Assembly (NCBI GenBank): GCA_016278515.1
Contig: JADQBR010000002.1
Span: 1-64,000, forward strand
Origin: Bacillota bacterium
GTDB lineage: Bacteria > Bacillota > JADQBR01
Direction of reading: 5' to 3'
DNA length: 64,000 nucleotides
In this document: positions 47,472 to 57,715 of the stretch, one piece after another
Layout of the letters: the number at the start of each line of letters is the position of its first letter
Numbering within the stretch: position 1 is the stretch's first letter
Program-made: the position numbers and the translations under genes
Notes under the pieces: model-generated
What the model was told of the DNA's origin: nothing
Databases searched by the model: none
Seen by the model: the letters and a program-made list of their open reading frames with translations, nothing else

Positions 47472-49790
47472 ATGAAACGGCTACTATTTATCTTAATTAT
47501 GATAAGCCTATTAAGCTTTAGCTGTACAACCGACAAACCAAAAGAACCAATTGAACAAGACAATGAATCTGCTAAATCAGAAGTAGAAGAGGAATCAGAG
47601 GCAGTAGAGTTATCTAACTACCAACCATGGTCCATAAAAGCATATTTAGCAGAGTTGGATTCCGTGTTTTCCGAGACATGGTCTCCTGATGGGAAAACGG
47701 TTGCTTACATAATATTTGACCAGTTGAATGAGACAGGTAAATTGAATATTTGGAAGGCAGGTGAAAAAGAGCCTAAAATCGTCCGGTCGGTCAAGGAGAG
47801 GATAGATACACTTTATTGGTCTCCTGACAGTAATTATATAATTGCTGATGTCGGAACTTCCTCACTGCGCTTGGGCATAATTGTTGATGCGATAAAGTGT
47901 ACTAAGGTGGACAGCATTAACTACTTCGGGAAACCGGTATGGTCCCCCGACGGTAAATGGCTGGCTCTCGGGCAAGTACGAGCCATTGACCCGCCTATTG
48001 CATGGGAGTTGGACGGAACAGTAGACTTGACCATGTATAACGTTGAAAGCCAGGAAATTAAGGTATTAAAAGAAGGTAACCAGAAGGAATATTACAAACC
48101 CCTGAACTGGCAAAAGGATGGAGTGCTGGAGTACACTTATCTACTAATAGATGGCAGCAGCCAGCGCCAATGGTATTTACCTAGCGAGGAGACATTTAGA
48201 AATCAATTTGAAAAGCAAATTGTAAAAAAGTATAACTCGCCCTCAAAAAGTTATGAAATTATCTTAATTAAGAACAGCGAAGGGTATTATTTTTACTGCC
48301 AAAATGAAGATAACTTTGCCCTTATAAAACATTTTTCTTACGTAGGGGATTCACCAAATGTAAGCTGGTCTCCCGGAGAAAAATATGTAATTTTACAAAC
48401 AGGAATTTCGAAGATTTCTCATGGGTACATTTTTGATTTAATTAATGCTAAAGGAGTAGGCTCAATTGATTACTTGTCAGGACCGTTTTGGTCTCCGACC
48501 GGTGACTATTTAGGCATCACCAGACGTGGTGATGCAATACCGGATGCAGGCGACGATGGGCCTTTTTATACGACTGATCTATATATATATGACATGGGTT
48601 TAACCAGCTACTCCGATGTTTTAAAGGGAACGGAGGACTTCTATTATACAGTTGAAGGCTGGGATAAAGAGGGTGTAAAGTATTCTAAAAGGACTAATGC
48701 TGACGGTAAGGTTTTGGAAAATGGCAACTACGTTTATGCCAGGAACATAATCTCATGGAATCTTGATACGGGAGAACAGAAGGTTCTGGAAAAATTTGTA
48801 GGAAGTCAATATGCCGGTTTTAACTACTCCGCCGATAAAAAATGGATTTCTTTAATTAAAAACCTTCCTAGTGCAGGTGAAGCGTTTCCGGGTATTCCTG
48901 CTTTTTATAATACTGAAACGAAAGAAATTAAAGAGCTGGATGTGATATTACAGGTCTGGTTTGACTGGGCGGAGACGTTTTGGTTTAATCATTCTCCTAA
49001 AGTCATCATTAACCAAAAAAACTTATTTGACATTGACTCCTGGGAAATGAAAGAAATAAACGCGGGGGAAAACGAAAGAATTTTAGCTGCCAAGCCTTCA
49101 CCGAATGATACAAAAATTGCAGCATTTACCTACTACCGTGAAGAAAACACCATCGACGATATGGGAATACCTCTTAACTTAAACATTTTTGACAACAACG
49201 GAAAAAATATTTTAAATAAATACGAAACAGACCTTTTACCGTTTTTTAATAACAATACTCAAAGTTTATTGCCCGTGAATTTTACCTGGCTGGGCAATGA
49301 TGCAGTAGTATTAGAAAATTGGCGAGAACAATATGAAGAAATCTCCGATATTTATAAAATTGATATAAATTCAGGGCAGACCATAAAGTTAGTTGAGAAC
49401 GCCCATACTCCTATTGCCGCACCTGATGGTACTAAGATAGCAGTGATGGAAATGAATGGAGATAGGGTATACTTCCCGCAGACTATTAGAGTGATAAATT
49501 CCTTAGGCAATACCGTCAAAGTCTTAAACTGCAAAGATTTTGCTCTAGGCTTTTTTGACTCAGAAATGATTTGGAGCGGTGACTCTGAAAAACTGATTGT
49601 CATAGGATATGAGGAGGAAGACGCAGCCAGTGATCAGTTTGTTGTTATTTACGACATGGAAACTGAAAAGAGTAAAGTCTTACCATTCAATAATAATGAA
49701 TTTTACTATGATGGGAAACATTTTCTTGATGTCAATGAAGATGCAACGGAAATTATATTTTCCCAGATGGGTAGTCTAGAAACTTATTAA
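47472..49790 (+). CDS. Lipoprotein with TolB/WD40-like beta-propeller repeats
   Basis: 772 aa. Signal peptide and lipobox LSFSC (lipid Cys C18), then a Glu-rich linker (~20-50). Repeated propeller motifs: WSPDGKTVAYI, WSPDSNYIIADV, WSPDGKWLALGQV, WSPGEKYVILQ and WSPTGDYLGI, a TolB/DPP4-like arrangement that probably makes two propellers. No protease triad is seen. Surface-anchored; function unknown. ATG after GAAAGGGAGAT. Confidence 0.8.
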   Translation: MKRLLFILIMISLLSFSCTTDKPKEPIEQDNESAKSEVEEESEAVELSNYQPWSIKAYLAELDSVFSETWSPDGKTVAYIIFDQLNETGKLNIWKAGEKEPKIVRSVKERIDTLYWSPDSNYIIADVGTSSLRLGIIVDAIKCTKVDSINYFGKPVWSPDGKWLALGQVRAIDPPIAWELDGTVDLTMYNVESQEIKVLKEGNQKEYYKPLNWQKDGVLEYTYLLIDGSSQRQWYLPSEETFRNQFEKQIVKKYNSPSKSYEIILIKNSEGYYFYCQNEDNFALIKHFSYVGDSPNVSWSPGEKYVILQTGISKISHGYIFDLINAKGVGSIDYLSGPFWSPTGDYLGITRRGDAIPDAGDDGPFYTTDLYIYDMGLTSYSDVLKGTEDFYYTVEGWDKEGVKYSKRTNADGKVLENGNYVYARNIISWNLDTGEQKVLEKFVGSQYAGFNYSADKKWISLIKNLPSAGEAFPGIPAFYNTETKEIKELDVILQVWFDWAETFWFNHSPKVIINQKNLFDIDSWEMKEINAGENERILAAKPSPNDTKIAAFTYYREENTIDDMGIPLNLNIFDNNGKNILNKYETDLLPFFNNNTQSLLPVNFTWLGNDAVVLENWREQYEEISDIYKIDINSGQTIKLVENAHTPIAAPDGTKIAVMEMNGDRVYFPQTIRVINSLGNTVKVLNCKDFALGFFDSEMIWSGDSEKLIVIGYEEEDAASDQFVVIYDMETEKSKVLPFNNNEFYYDGKHFLDVNEDATEIIFSQMGSLETY

Positions 49791-49911
49791 GTATGCGGCC
49801 GAAATAAAATTGATGCATTATTAAGGGGAACGCATTACGTCCCTGCAGATAAAGCAAACAGCAACATTCGTGTAAAAAATCAAATAAAAATGGAAAGGCG
49901 GATATTTGGTT

Positions 49912-50127
49912 ATGCAAATCATAATAGGAATTATTTTGCTTCTGGCAATTATAGGATCGATTGCTGCTTGGATAAATACCAAAATCATTCTTGAGGAGCT
50001 AGCTCTCATCAAAAAGGAATTAGGAATTAAGGAAGAGAAAAAAGAATTCTTTTTGGCTGATGATAATGAGGACTTTTTTAGTCATTCAAGCCCTAGCTTT
50101 TATGGGGGGAATAGAAGTAAAGATTGA
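49912..50127 (+). CDS. Small membrane protein, 71 aa
   Basis: ATG 49912 after AAAGGCGG (TTG 49906 also possible). One N-terminal helix (IIIGIILLLAIIGSIAAWI) followed by a coiled, charged tail (ILEELALIKKELGIKEEKKEF). Unknown; resembles small YtxG/YhaH-like membrane proteins only in style. Confidence 0.55.
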   Translation: MQIIIGIILLLAIIGSIAAWINTKIILEELALIKKELGIKEEKKEFFLADDNEDFFSHSSPSFYGGNRSKD

Positions 50128-50269
50128 AAGATTGCAAGGATTTTAGGGTATGGTGGATATTGACTTGGGTGAGGCAAAAGAGCTTTTATCAGACCAATAT
50201 CAAACCAAATCCTATTTTTTTAGTTTGTTTGCAGCAACTAATTGATTAGCCTAAGGAACAGACTAGAGA

Positions 50270-50304
50270 CAAAGAACAGTGCCTCCACCATAGGTATAGG
50301 CACT
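50270..50304 (-). terminator. Hairpin terminator of the DUF3231 pseudogene
   Basis: Arms AGTGCCT and AGGCACT with a 13-nt loop; on the minus strand it is followed by GTTCTTTG. It lies just after the stop of the minus-strand gene. Confidence 0.5.
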
Positions 50305-50307
50305 AAT

Positions 50308-51283
50308 TTAAGTCGGTTCTACGTAGATTGGCGGTACACTTGCCCATCCTTTCATTTTTCCAAGCTTAAAATAATTATCTTGGATATTTAGCTCGGAGCT
50401 ATATATGTCTAAAAACATCTTACGCAAGGCGTCATTTCTCAGGATGTCGATTACACCCCTTATATGCATATCTATCGAATCATCTATGCCTTTGTAAATT
50501 ATCTTATACATAAATTTATCCTCAAAACTTTCAGGTTCGATAGAAACTCTAAGTGATGCTGGAGGCCTTTCAGGCAATGGCACTTCATATTTTAATGCTA
50601 CTTGTTCCATCTCTTTAATCTGTTTCCTGAGGGCCTTTGTACCTATAGTTAGTACAGCCTTGAAATCTGAATCATGGGCAAAAACTAAGAAATGCTGAGA
50701 TAATTCGCTTTGGAGATACCTGTCATTTAAATTATGCCAAATATGCCATGCTTCTCCTGTAGCAATAGGTTCATTTTCTACTTGTTTTGTGGTCTTGTAA
50801 GCAGGCGGGATTTCTTCCCATCCTTTTAACTTGCCATACTTATAAAGTGATACAAAATCTTGCAAGTGGGAAATCAAGAAAACTCTAAATAACTTCCTCA
50901 TTCGGTCGTTAGTAAGAGTTGTTCGTACCGCAGTACTCAGAGAAAACATTTCAGACATCATATCAGCATGCATTCTCTTATAGATAAACTTGTCAGTAAG
51001 TTCATCTATTCGGGTCGAAGTCTTATATCAACTGCAGGCCTGGGGGGTGCCTTGATTTTAAACTTTTCAGCTTCTTTTTCAAGTTGTTCAGTCTGGATCT
51101 GAAAGTGTTTTAACAGTCTTACAAAGACCACTTCTAATCCTTATCGTGGACAAAATTTTTGAGCATTTGACCTGCTTCAATACTATTGTATCTAGCTCTT
51201 AGTAAGTTCCACAAATTATGTGAAGTTTGCATATTGATTTGTTCTGTTTTGGAGGTAGATTTTTTAAAAAATGAAATATCCAT
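50308..51283 (-). pseudogene. DUF3231 family protein, frameshifted
   Basis: The start ATG at 51283 has AAGGAGTA and begins MDISFFKKSTSKTEQINMQT...NFVHDKD, then meets TAG. The next part (EVVFVRLLKHFQIQTEQLEKEAEKFKIKAPPRPAVDI) is in another frame, stops again, and the rest (DELTDKFIYKRMHADMMSEMF onward, 221 aa open from 50973) is in a third. Together they restore the usual ~330-aa, two-repeat DUF3231 protein (spore-former family, function unknown, ferritin-like helical). The long 50308-50973 frame is intact, so a truncated product is possible. Confidence 0.75.
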
Positions 51284-51448
51284 AATAAATTGTACTCCTT
51301 ACTTTAATGTATCGTGTTATATATATTATTAAGTATTTTGCCTTAGTGTATTCTTGAGACTTGATTTTTTAATTACTGTGGCAGGATTATGCATTTAATA
51401 ATCGAAATTTGGGATATGTATTTTAATTTTAGGAAGGGAGCAACTAAG

Positions 51449-53199
51449 ATGGTTAAAGAAGAGCAGCACTTTCCCATCGTGGGCATTGGCGCCTCAGCCG
51501 GGGGACTGGCAGCGTTTGAATCTTTCTTTGCTAAAATGCCCAGCGACAACGGAATGGCTTTCGTCCTTGTTCAGCACCTTGCGCCCGAACATAATAGTAT
51601 TTTGAGTGACCTGATCAAGCAGTATACCGAGATGCAGGTCTGCCAGGTGGAGGATGGGATGCTGGTAGAACCTAACTGTGTTTATATAATCCCTCCCAAC
51701 AGGGACATGACATTAGTGGATGGTCGCCTATTCCTAAGTGAAAGTGCTTCCCAAGGAACTACGTTTGCCTATTGACTTATTTTTCCACTCCCTCGCCCAG
51801 GACCAGCACGAGCGAGCAATCTGCATAGTCCTTTCCGGCGCTGGTACTGACGGAATGCTGGGGTTAAAAGCAGTAAAGGGCGAAGGAGGGATGGCGATGG
51901 CACAAGATCCCGCCTTCGCCGAGTTCAATAGCATGCCCGCCAGCGCCATCTCCACCAATTTAGTGGACTACGTACTGTCACCGGGGGAGATGCCGAATCA
52001 GTTGCTCAGCTATGTTCAACATGCCTTCAGAAAGCAATCTGATCCAGTCTGGCCCCCTGAATCTAAAACAAGAGACTGGCTGCCAAAAATATTTACCTTG
52101 CTTCAGGTCCAAACCGGGAACGACTTTTCCTATTACAAGCAGAACACCATTTGCCGCCGCATAGAACGTAGGCTGGCGATCAACCAGATTGAGCAGCTAG
52201 ATGACTACATTCACTACCTGGAAGAAAATCCACTAGAGGTGGAGGCTCTTTTTCGAGAGTTTTTAATCGGTGTCACTAGTTTTTTCCGCGATCCAGAAGC
52301 CTTTGAATTTCTCGAAAAGCACGTAATCCCACAGATCTGAACTGGAGACGTCTAACGAAGAACTTCAGTCTGCAAACGAAGAACTTCAATCCACCAATGA
52401 GGAATTGGAGACCGCCAAGGAGGAACTGCAGTCAACCAACGAGGAACTAATGACAGTTAATGTGGAACTGAATGAAAATATATACGAGTTATCTCAAGCC
52501 AACAACGACATAAATAATATGCTAGCCGGCACAGGAGTGGGTACCATATTTGTGGATCATCAGCTGCGCATTAAACGTTTTACTCCCATAGCCGCTAAAG
52601 TAATGAATTTGCTTCAGAACGACCTCGGCCGGCCTATAAATCACATTGCATCCAAACTAGTAGGATATGACTGTCTAGAACAGGACTTAAATACGGTCCT
52701 GGACACACTGGTATCTAAAGAGATAGAAGTACAGACAAGTGAAGGTATGTGCTATTTAATGCGCATCCTACCCTATCGATCACTGAAGAATGTAATAGAA
52801 GGTGCAGTGATTACCTTTATTGATATAACGGAGCAAAAGGAAATGTTGAATTCAGTTAAAAGATTGGCTTTGATTGTGCGAGATTCCTGCGATGCTATTA
52901 CGATGCATGATTTAAAGGGACAGATTTTGGCCTGGAACCCGGGGGCTCAAAAGCTTTACGATTGGAGTGAGGCAGAAGCTGTAACGATGAACATTCAAGA
53001 TATAGTTCCGGAAGGTAAGGGCAACGAAGTCTTTGAAATAATTAAAAAATTATTTTGTAATGAAAAGATAAAGCCATTCCAAACCCAACGCATCAACAAG
53101 AACGGCAAGATTGTAGAAGTGATGCTGACTGCGTCAGTACTGGTGAATGAGGCCGGGGAGCCATATGCCATCGCTACTACTGAGCGGTTCATCAGCTGA
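51449..53199 (+). pseudogene. CheB-CheR-PAS fusion, broken by a frameshift and a deletion
   Basis: Three frames. (1) 51449-51748: CheB methylesterase start VGIGASAGGLAAFESFF (Ser) and VQHLAPEH (His), after AGGAAGGGAG. An extra T at ~51748 shifts the frame. (2) to 52340: RLPIDLFFHSLAQDQ, the CheB Asp in SGAGTDGMLGL, then the CheR N-terminal domain (DFSYYKQNTICRRIERRL, GVTSFFRDPEAFEFL). Here the SAM-binding CheR core (~200+ aa) is deleted. (3) from 52339: coiled linker of ELETSNEELQSANEELQ repeats, then two PAS domains to 53199. A receptor-modifying sensor scaffold in life; now dead. Confidence 0.8.
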
Positions 53200-53232
53200 G
53201 GTTAATACTTCTTAATTGAGAGGTGATAAACA

Positions 53233-55434
53233 ATGGAAGAGAAGACTGGTTCAATAAAGGATGTAGACCTGCGTAGACGAGCAGAGAAAGTCGTATCTGG
53301 AAAGCAGGTAGATGTGTCCGGGAATCTGGCATCCCTGTCGCCCGAGGACGGGCAGCGGCTGCTCCATGAGCTACGGGTGCATCAAGTGGAGTTAGAGATG
53401 CAGAATAAGGAACTGCGTCTGACCCAGGTGGAACTGGAAGCGTCTCGTGCCCGGTATTTCAACCTCTATAATTTGGCTCCCATCGGATATGTAACCCTGG
53501 ATGAACATATCCGGATTCAAGAGGTCAATCTTGCCTGCGCTCAGCTATTGGGACTGGAAAGAAGCGATATGGCTAAACAGTCATTGACTAGTTTCATTGC
53601 GAGTAAGGACCAGGACATCTTCTATCTCTATCGAAGAAAGCTATTTGCAGAACAAGCACCGAAGGCTTGTGAAATAAGATTGGTCAAAAAAGACGGTTCT
53701 CAGTTCTGGGCGCAAGTGAAAATGACAGTGGGGCAGGATAGTGAAAGCGGGACTATCGTGTATCGGGCTGTAATAATGGATATCACAGAGCGCAAGCAGG
53801 CGGAGAAACTACTGAAAAATATTTACCTTGAATTAGAGCAAAGAGTAAAAGAGCGGACATCGGAGCTGGAAAAAGCCAATAAAAAATTGTGGATGGAAAT
53901 TTCGGAGCGTAATAAAGCAGAACGCTCATTACGAAAGAGTGAAGAACATTTCCAGCAAATTGTGGAACTGTTACCTGTAGCAATTTTATGCCAAAACGAA
54001 ACAGAAATCGTCTTTGCCAATAAGGAAGCGTCAGAATTAATCAATTTAGCAAACCCCCAAGTTTTGTCAGGAAAATGTTTTTGCGAATTTTTGCACCCGG
54101 AAGATAAAGAAATATTTATCCAACAATTCAAACAAGTACTAGTTGAGGGAGTTCAAAAAAAATCATTTACCGCCAGAATTGTTTCAGCGACAGAAACAGT
54201 TATTGATGTAGAATTGTTTTTAACCTCTTTTACTTACCAAGGCGCTCCGGTAGTACAAATTACCGTTTACAATCTTACCCAGCGTAAAAAAATTGAACAA
54301 GAAATTTTCAAGGCGGAGAAACTTGAATCAATCAGTCTCCTTGCCGGTGGGATTGCTCATGATTTTAACAACTATCTAACAGTTCTACTGGGAAATATCT
54401 CCTTGGCCATGAGTTATAAAAATAATCCTGATAAAGTATATAAATTTTTACAAAATACCAAGGATGCAACCCTGCAAACAAAAAATTTAACCTCTCAGTT
54501 ATTTACCTTTGCTAAAGGTGGGGATCCAATTAAAGAAGTGGCAGCTATTGATCATTTAATTGTTGAAAGCACTGATTTTGCTTTAAGCGGTTCTAATGTG
54601 CGCTGTCAGTTTTCTTTCCCTAAAGACCTATCCATGGTTGAGATTGATAAGGGACAAATCACTCAGGTTTTATACAATATTATTATTAATGCTGTCCAGG
54701 CTATGCCCGAGGGTGGAACAATCTGGGTTAAGGCTGAAAATATTACCTTAAAACCGGAAACAAATGACAACCCTGTTTCTTTATCAGCAGGAGAATATGT
54801 CAAAGTATCTATAACAGACGAGGGGTCTGGTATCCCAGAAGAATCATTGAACAAGATTTTTGATCCTTTTTTCACCACAAAGGACAAAGGAAGCGGTCTG
54901 GGCCTATCCGGCTCCTATTCCATAATTAAAAACCATGATGGCCACCTTCAAGCCCAATCCGAATTGGGGAAGGGTACCACTTTAAGTTTTTTTATTCCCG
55001 CATCCACTCAACTAGCTACAATAGATACTGGAGAAAAAGACGTTCTTATTTATGGAACTGGAAAGATATTAATCATGGATGATGAAGAGGCTATTAGGGA
55101 GGTAGTAGGCCAGATGTTAACAACTCTAGGATACGAAGCTCATTTTACCAGTAACGGGTCTGAAGCCATTGCAGTATACCTAGAAGCTAAAAAAACAGAC
55201 CGGCCATTTGATCTAGTGATAATAGATATGACCATTCCCGGCGGGATGGGTGGTAAGGATACTATCAAAGAATTGCTTAAAAAAGATTCTGAAGTGAAAG
55301 CTATTATTGCCAGCGGCTACTCTAAAGATTGGGTAATGGCCAATTTCAGGGAATATGGCTTTAAAGGGGTAGTTAAGAAACCTTTTTCAATTGGAGAATT
55401 GGCTAAAATCGTCAATAAGGTTATAAATGAATAG
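53233..55434 (+). CDS. Hybrid sensor histidine kinase (PAS-PAS-HK-REC)
   Basis: 733 aa. N-terminal helical part, PAS 1 (~75-190), coiled coil (EQRVKERTSELEKANKKLWM), PAS 2 (~235-345), HisKA with H376 in GGIAHDFNNYLT, HATPase_c with NIIINAVQAM (N box) and TDEGSGIPEE, FFTTKDKGSGLGLSGSY, then a receiver with DDEE and phospho-acceptor D665 (VIIDMTIPGG) and K in VVKKPFS. No membrane segment: a soluble PAS sensor. It sits 33 nt after the broken CheB-CheR-PAS gene, its likely partner. ATG after GAGAGGTGAT. Confidence 0.9.
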   Translation: MEEKTGSIKDVDLRRRAEKVVSGKQVDVSGNLASLSPEDGQRLLHELRVHQVELEMQNKELRLTQVELEASRARYFNLYNLAPIGYVTLDEHIRIQEVNLACAQLLGLERSDMAKQSLTSFIASKDQDIFYLYRRKLFAEQAPKACEIRLVKKDGSQFWAQVKMTVGQDSESGTIVYRAVIMDITERKQAEKLLKNIYLELEQRVKERTSELEKANKKLWMEISERNKAERSLRKSEEHFQQIVELLPVAILCQNETEIVFANKEASELINLANPQVLSGKCFCEFLHPEDKEIFIQQFKQVLVEGVQKKSFTARIVSATETVIDVELFLTSFTYQGAPVVQITVYNLTQRKKIEQEIFKAEKLESISLLAGGIAHDFNNYLTVLLGNISLAMSYKNNPDKVYKFLQNTKDATLQTKNLTSQLFTFAKGGDPIKEVAAIDHLIVESTDFALSGSNVRCQFSFPKDLSMVEIDKGQITQVLYNIIINAVQAMPEGGTIWVKAENITLKPETNDNPVSLSAGEYVKVSITDEGSGIPEESLNKIFDPFFTTKDKGSGLGLSGSYSIIKNHDGHLQAQSELGKGTTLSFFIPASTQLATIDTGEKDVLIYGTGKILIMDDEEAIREVVGQMLTTLGYEAHFTSNGSEAIAVYLEAKKTDRPFDLVIIDMTIPGGMGGKDTIKELLKKDSEVKAIIASGYSKDWVMANFREYGFKGVVKKPFSIGELAKIVNKVINE

Positions 55435-55483
55435 AATTAAGGTATAGATTATTCATAGGTGCATAGAAAATTACCCGTCCCTG

Positions 55484-55501
55484 CCCCTTATATAAAAGGG
55501 G
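55484..55501 (+). repeat. Short GC hairpin before the CBS gene
   Basis: Arms CCCCTT and AAGGGG around ATATAA. No T-run. Confidence 0.4.
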
Positions 55502-55561
55502 TACCCCCAATTATACGTTAAGTGGTGAACAATCGCAGACCTAATTAGGAGGCTATAACTG

Positions 55562-55975
55562 ATGACTACCGCTGCTTTCTTTCTTATCCCAAAACAGAAT
55601 GTAATTTTTTTAGAAGATAGTGCCACTATGCGTCAGGCATTGGAAAAAATGGAGTATCATCGCTATATGGCAGTTCCCTTGATAGATGAGCAAGGAAGAT
55701 ACGCAGGGACCTTAACGGAAGGAGACCTGCTCTGGAAAATCAAGAATACACCTGGCTTAACTATTGACAATACCAGTCAGGTTTCTTTGAAGCAAGTACA
55801 CCGTCGCATGAAGAATTTACCTGTTAGTATAGACGCCAATATGGAGGAACTGATTGTGCGGGCCATTGAACAAAATTTTGTACCGGTTGTGGATGATAAC
55901 GATGTGTTAATTGGTATTGTTAGGAGAAGGGAAATTATTGAATACTGCTCCAAGCTTATCCCATATAACGAGTGA
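55562..55975 (+). CDS. CBS domain pair protein
   Basis: 137 aa made of two CBS motifs: VIFLEDSATMRQALEKMEYHRYMAVPLIDEQGRYAGTLT-type first repeat and LPVSIDANMEELIVRAIEQNFVPVVDDNDVLIGIVRRREII second. CBS pairs bind adenine nucleotides and usually regulate a partner; no partner domain is fused. ATG after TTAGGAGGCT. Nothing downstream for ~230 nt. Confidence 0.82.
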   Translation: MTTAAFFLIPKQNVIFLEDSATMRQALEKMEYHRYMAVPLIDEQGRYAGTLTEGDLLWKIKNTPGLTIDNTSQVSLKQVHRRMKNLPVSIDANMEELIVRAIEQNFVPVVDDNDVLIGIVRRREIIEYCSKLIPYNE

Positions 55976-56121
55976 ATATAATAGAAGAAACGGCTGGGCT
56001 CTGTGTTTGTGAGTTGGGCATGCTAGTTCCATTGGCCGTATTTGCTGTGTCCAATAATCGAGATCCTTAATGAGGCGGTTGAATTCATACCTACAGTGTT
56101 AGATATAAAGAAGAATTGGAT

Positions 56122-56156
56122 AAAAAAGAAGAGCCATGATTTCTATATCATAGCTC
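56122..56156 (-). terminator. Terminator of the minus-strand micro-ORF
   Basis: On the minus strand: arms GAGCTATGAT and ATCATGGCTC (one U-G pair) then TTCTTTTTT. Confidence 0.65.
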
Positions 56157-56210
56157 ATGCCATTAAAAAGTGGTGAAAAAATGATGGTAGATTTTTTGTT
56201 ACATTAAAGA

Positions 56211-56306
56211 TTAATCAAAGTCATTAAAAATAAAGAGGAAAAAAATAATCACTATGAAGATCATAAAGAAATCATCTCCAAAAATACCGCCTATTCCCTT
56301 TGACAT
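56211..56306 (-). CDS. Small membrane peptide, 31 aa (YjcZ-like style)
   Basis: ATG after AAAGGGGGAATTTAGA on the minus strand. Starts SKGIGGIFGDDFFMIF, then a hydrophobic Ile/Phe stretch and an acidic end (NDFD). This composition resembles short sporulation-associated membrane peptides of Firmicutes. Own ribosome site and terminator support it. Confidence 0.55.
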   Translation of the reverse strand: MSKGIGGIFGDDFFMIFIVIIFFLFIFNDFD

Positions 56307-56586
56307 TCTAAATTCCCCCTTTCTGGTATCATACTATGTTAATAGGCAGGATTAGTGATAGTTAACTTTATGCTATTATGAAGTAGAGCGGATTTTTTTA
56401 GTGTAAAAAACCAATGTTGATGGCACTAACTATATAAGCAACAGATATTAGGTTAACAATCTATATTTTGGCTAGTTGTAGGTGCTGCTATCCGGAAAGC
56501 ATTGGAATGCCTTCGGTAGTTGTAGAGCATACTAATATTCTTTCTATGTTAAAACAAAACAAACTATTTTAGAGGGGTGATAAGCA

Positions 56587-57576
56587 TTGCCTAATATAGC
56601 TGTTCCTCACAAAACTGACTTGGCACGGCTGCCTACACCGATTTATAGCTTGGCAAGGTTCAGTCGCAAATTGGGTGTAAATATTTTTGTCAAACGGGAT
56701 GATATGACTGGAGTGGAACTGTCCGGCAATAAGATACGCAAGCTGGAATATCATCTGGCTGATGCAATAAAACAGGGAAAGAACGCTGTAATAACCTTCG
56801 GTGGCATTCAGTCTAACCACTGCCGGGCCACTGTCTATGCCGCAAGAAAACTCGGACTTATGCCAATCTTGATACATTCCGGCGAAGAACCGGAAATTGC
56901 AGAAGGAAACTATTTTCTTAATAAACTGGCTAAGGCAAAAACCTTTTTTGCACCTGACGTTGATTTTTTTAATCCTAAATCGGCTATCAAGGAGGCCGAA
57001 CAATGGGCTGTCCATAAGGGCTTAAAGACAGCAGTTATTCCCCTGGGAGCATCCGATGCTATAGGTCTATGGGGCTATATTGGCTGTGCCCAGGAGATTA
57101 TGGATTATACTAATGAAAAGGGAACAGTCTTTAATAAAGTGATTTGTGCTGTTGGGTCCGGCGGCACTTACGGTGGTCTGCTGGCAGGAAGTAAACTTTA
57201 TGGGTTGGATTCAGAAATAATTGGTTTCAATGTACTGGGAACGGCTGAGTTTCTCAAAGACCTGGTAAGTAAACAGCTTTCTGATTTCGAGGAGAAATTC
57301 TCTGTTCAAGTAGGTTGCAAGGATGATATTAATATCATTGACGGTTACGTTGGGGCTGGCTACGGTGAAACTTGGCCTGAGTTACTTGCATTGATAGAAG
57401 AAGTGGCTGTGGAGGAAGGAATAATTCTTGACCCGGTTTATACCGGTAAAGCGTTTTACGCTTTGGTGGACCAAATCAAGAAAGGGCAGTTTAGTGAAGG
57501 GGACAATGTGCTCTTTCTTCACACCGGAGGAATATTTGGGGTTTTTCCCCACAGGGAGAAGTTTATAGTGGAGTAG
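56587..57576 (+). CDS. D-cysteine desulfhydrase / ACC deaminase family PLP enzyme
   Basis: 329 aa, TTG start after AGAGGGGTGAT. Fold-type II PLP enzyme: VKRDDMTGVELSGNKIRKLEYHLADA carries the Schiff-base lysine, TFGGIQSNHCRATVYAA and the phosphate loop GSGGTYGGLLAG. This matches DcyD-like D-cysteine desulfhydrases (D-cysteine to pyruvate, sulfide, ammonia); ACC deaminase is the alternative. Terminator follows at 57628. Confidence 0.85.
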   Translation: MPNIAVPHKTDLARLPTPIYSLARFSRKLGVNIFVKRDDMTGVELSGNKIRKLEYHLADAIKQGKNAVITFGGIQSNHCRATVYAARKLGLMPILIHSGEEPEIAEGNYFLNKLAKAKTFFAPDVDFFNPKSAIKEAEQWAVHKGLKTAVIPLGASDAIGLWGYIGCAQEIMDYTNEKGTVFNKVICAVGSGGTYGGLLAGSKLYGLDSEIIGFNVLGTAEFLKDLVSKQLSDFEEKFSVQVGCKDDINIIDGYVGAGYGETWPELLALIEEVAVEEGIILDPVYTGKAFYALVDQIKKGQFSEGDNVLFLHTGGIFGVFPHREKFIVE

Positions 57577-57627
57577 AAGGAATATTCTCTGATTTCGGGC
57601 AGCGGAACTGTTTATGAGTTAATGCAA

Positions 57628-57669
57628 AAGCTTTCAAGTGCGGCAGCAATTTGAAAGCTTCTATTTTTT
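57628..57669 (+). terminator. Rho-independent terminator
   Basis: Arms AAGCTTTCAA and TTGAAAGCTT, 13-nt loop, then CTATTTTTT. Confidence 0.85.
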
Positions 57670-57715
57670 GCCTAATATTGGGTTGGAACTTACAATAATC
57701 TCATGGGGAAGAAGA

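Larger units (their letters stand above)
55976..56586. other. Long intergenic region with one micro-ORF
   Basis: Apart from the minus-strand 31-aa ORF (56211-56306) and its terminator (56122-56156), nothing coding or structured is seen. The last part should hold the promoter of the desulfhydrase gene. Confidence 0.5.
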
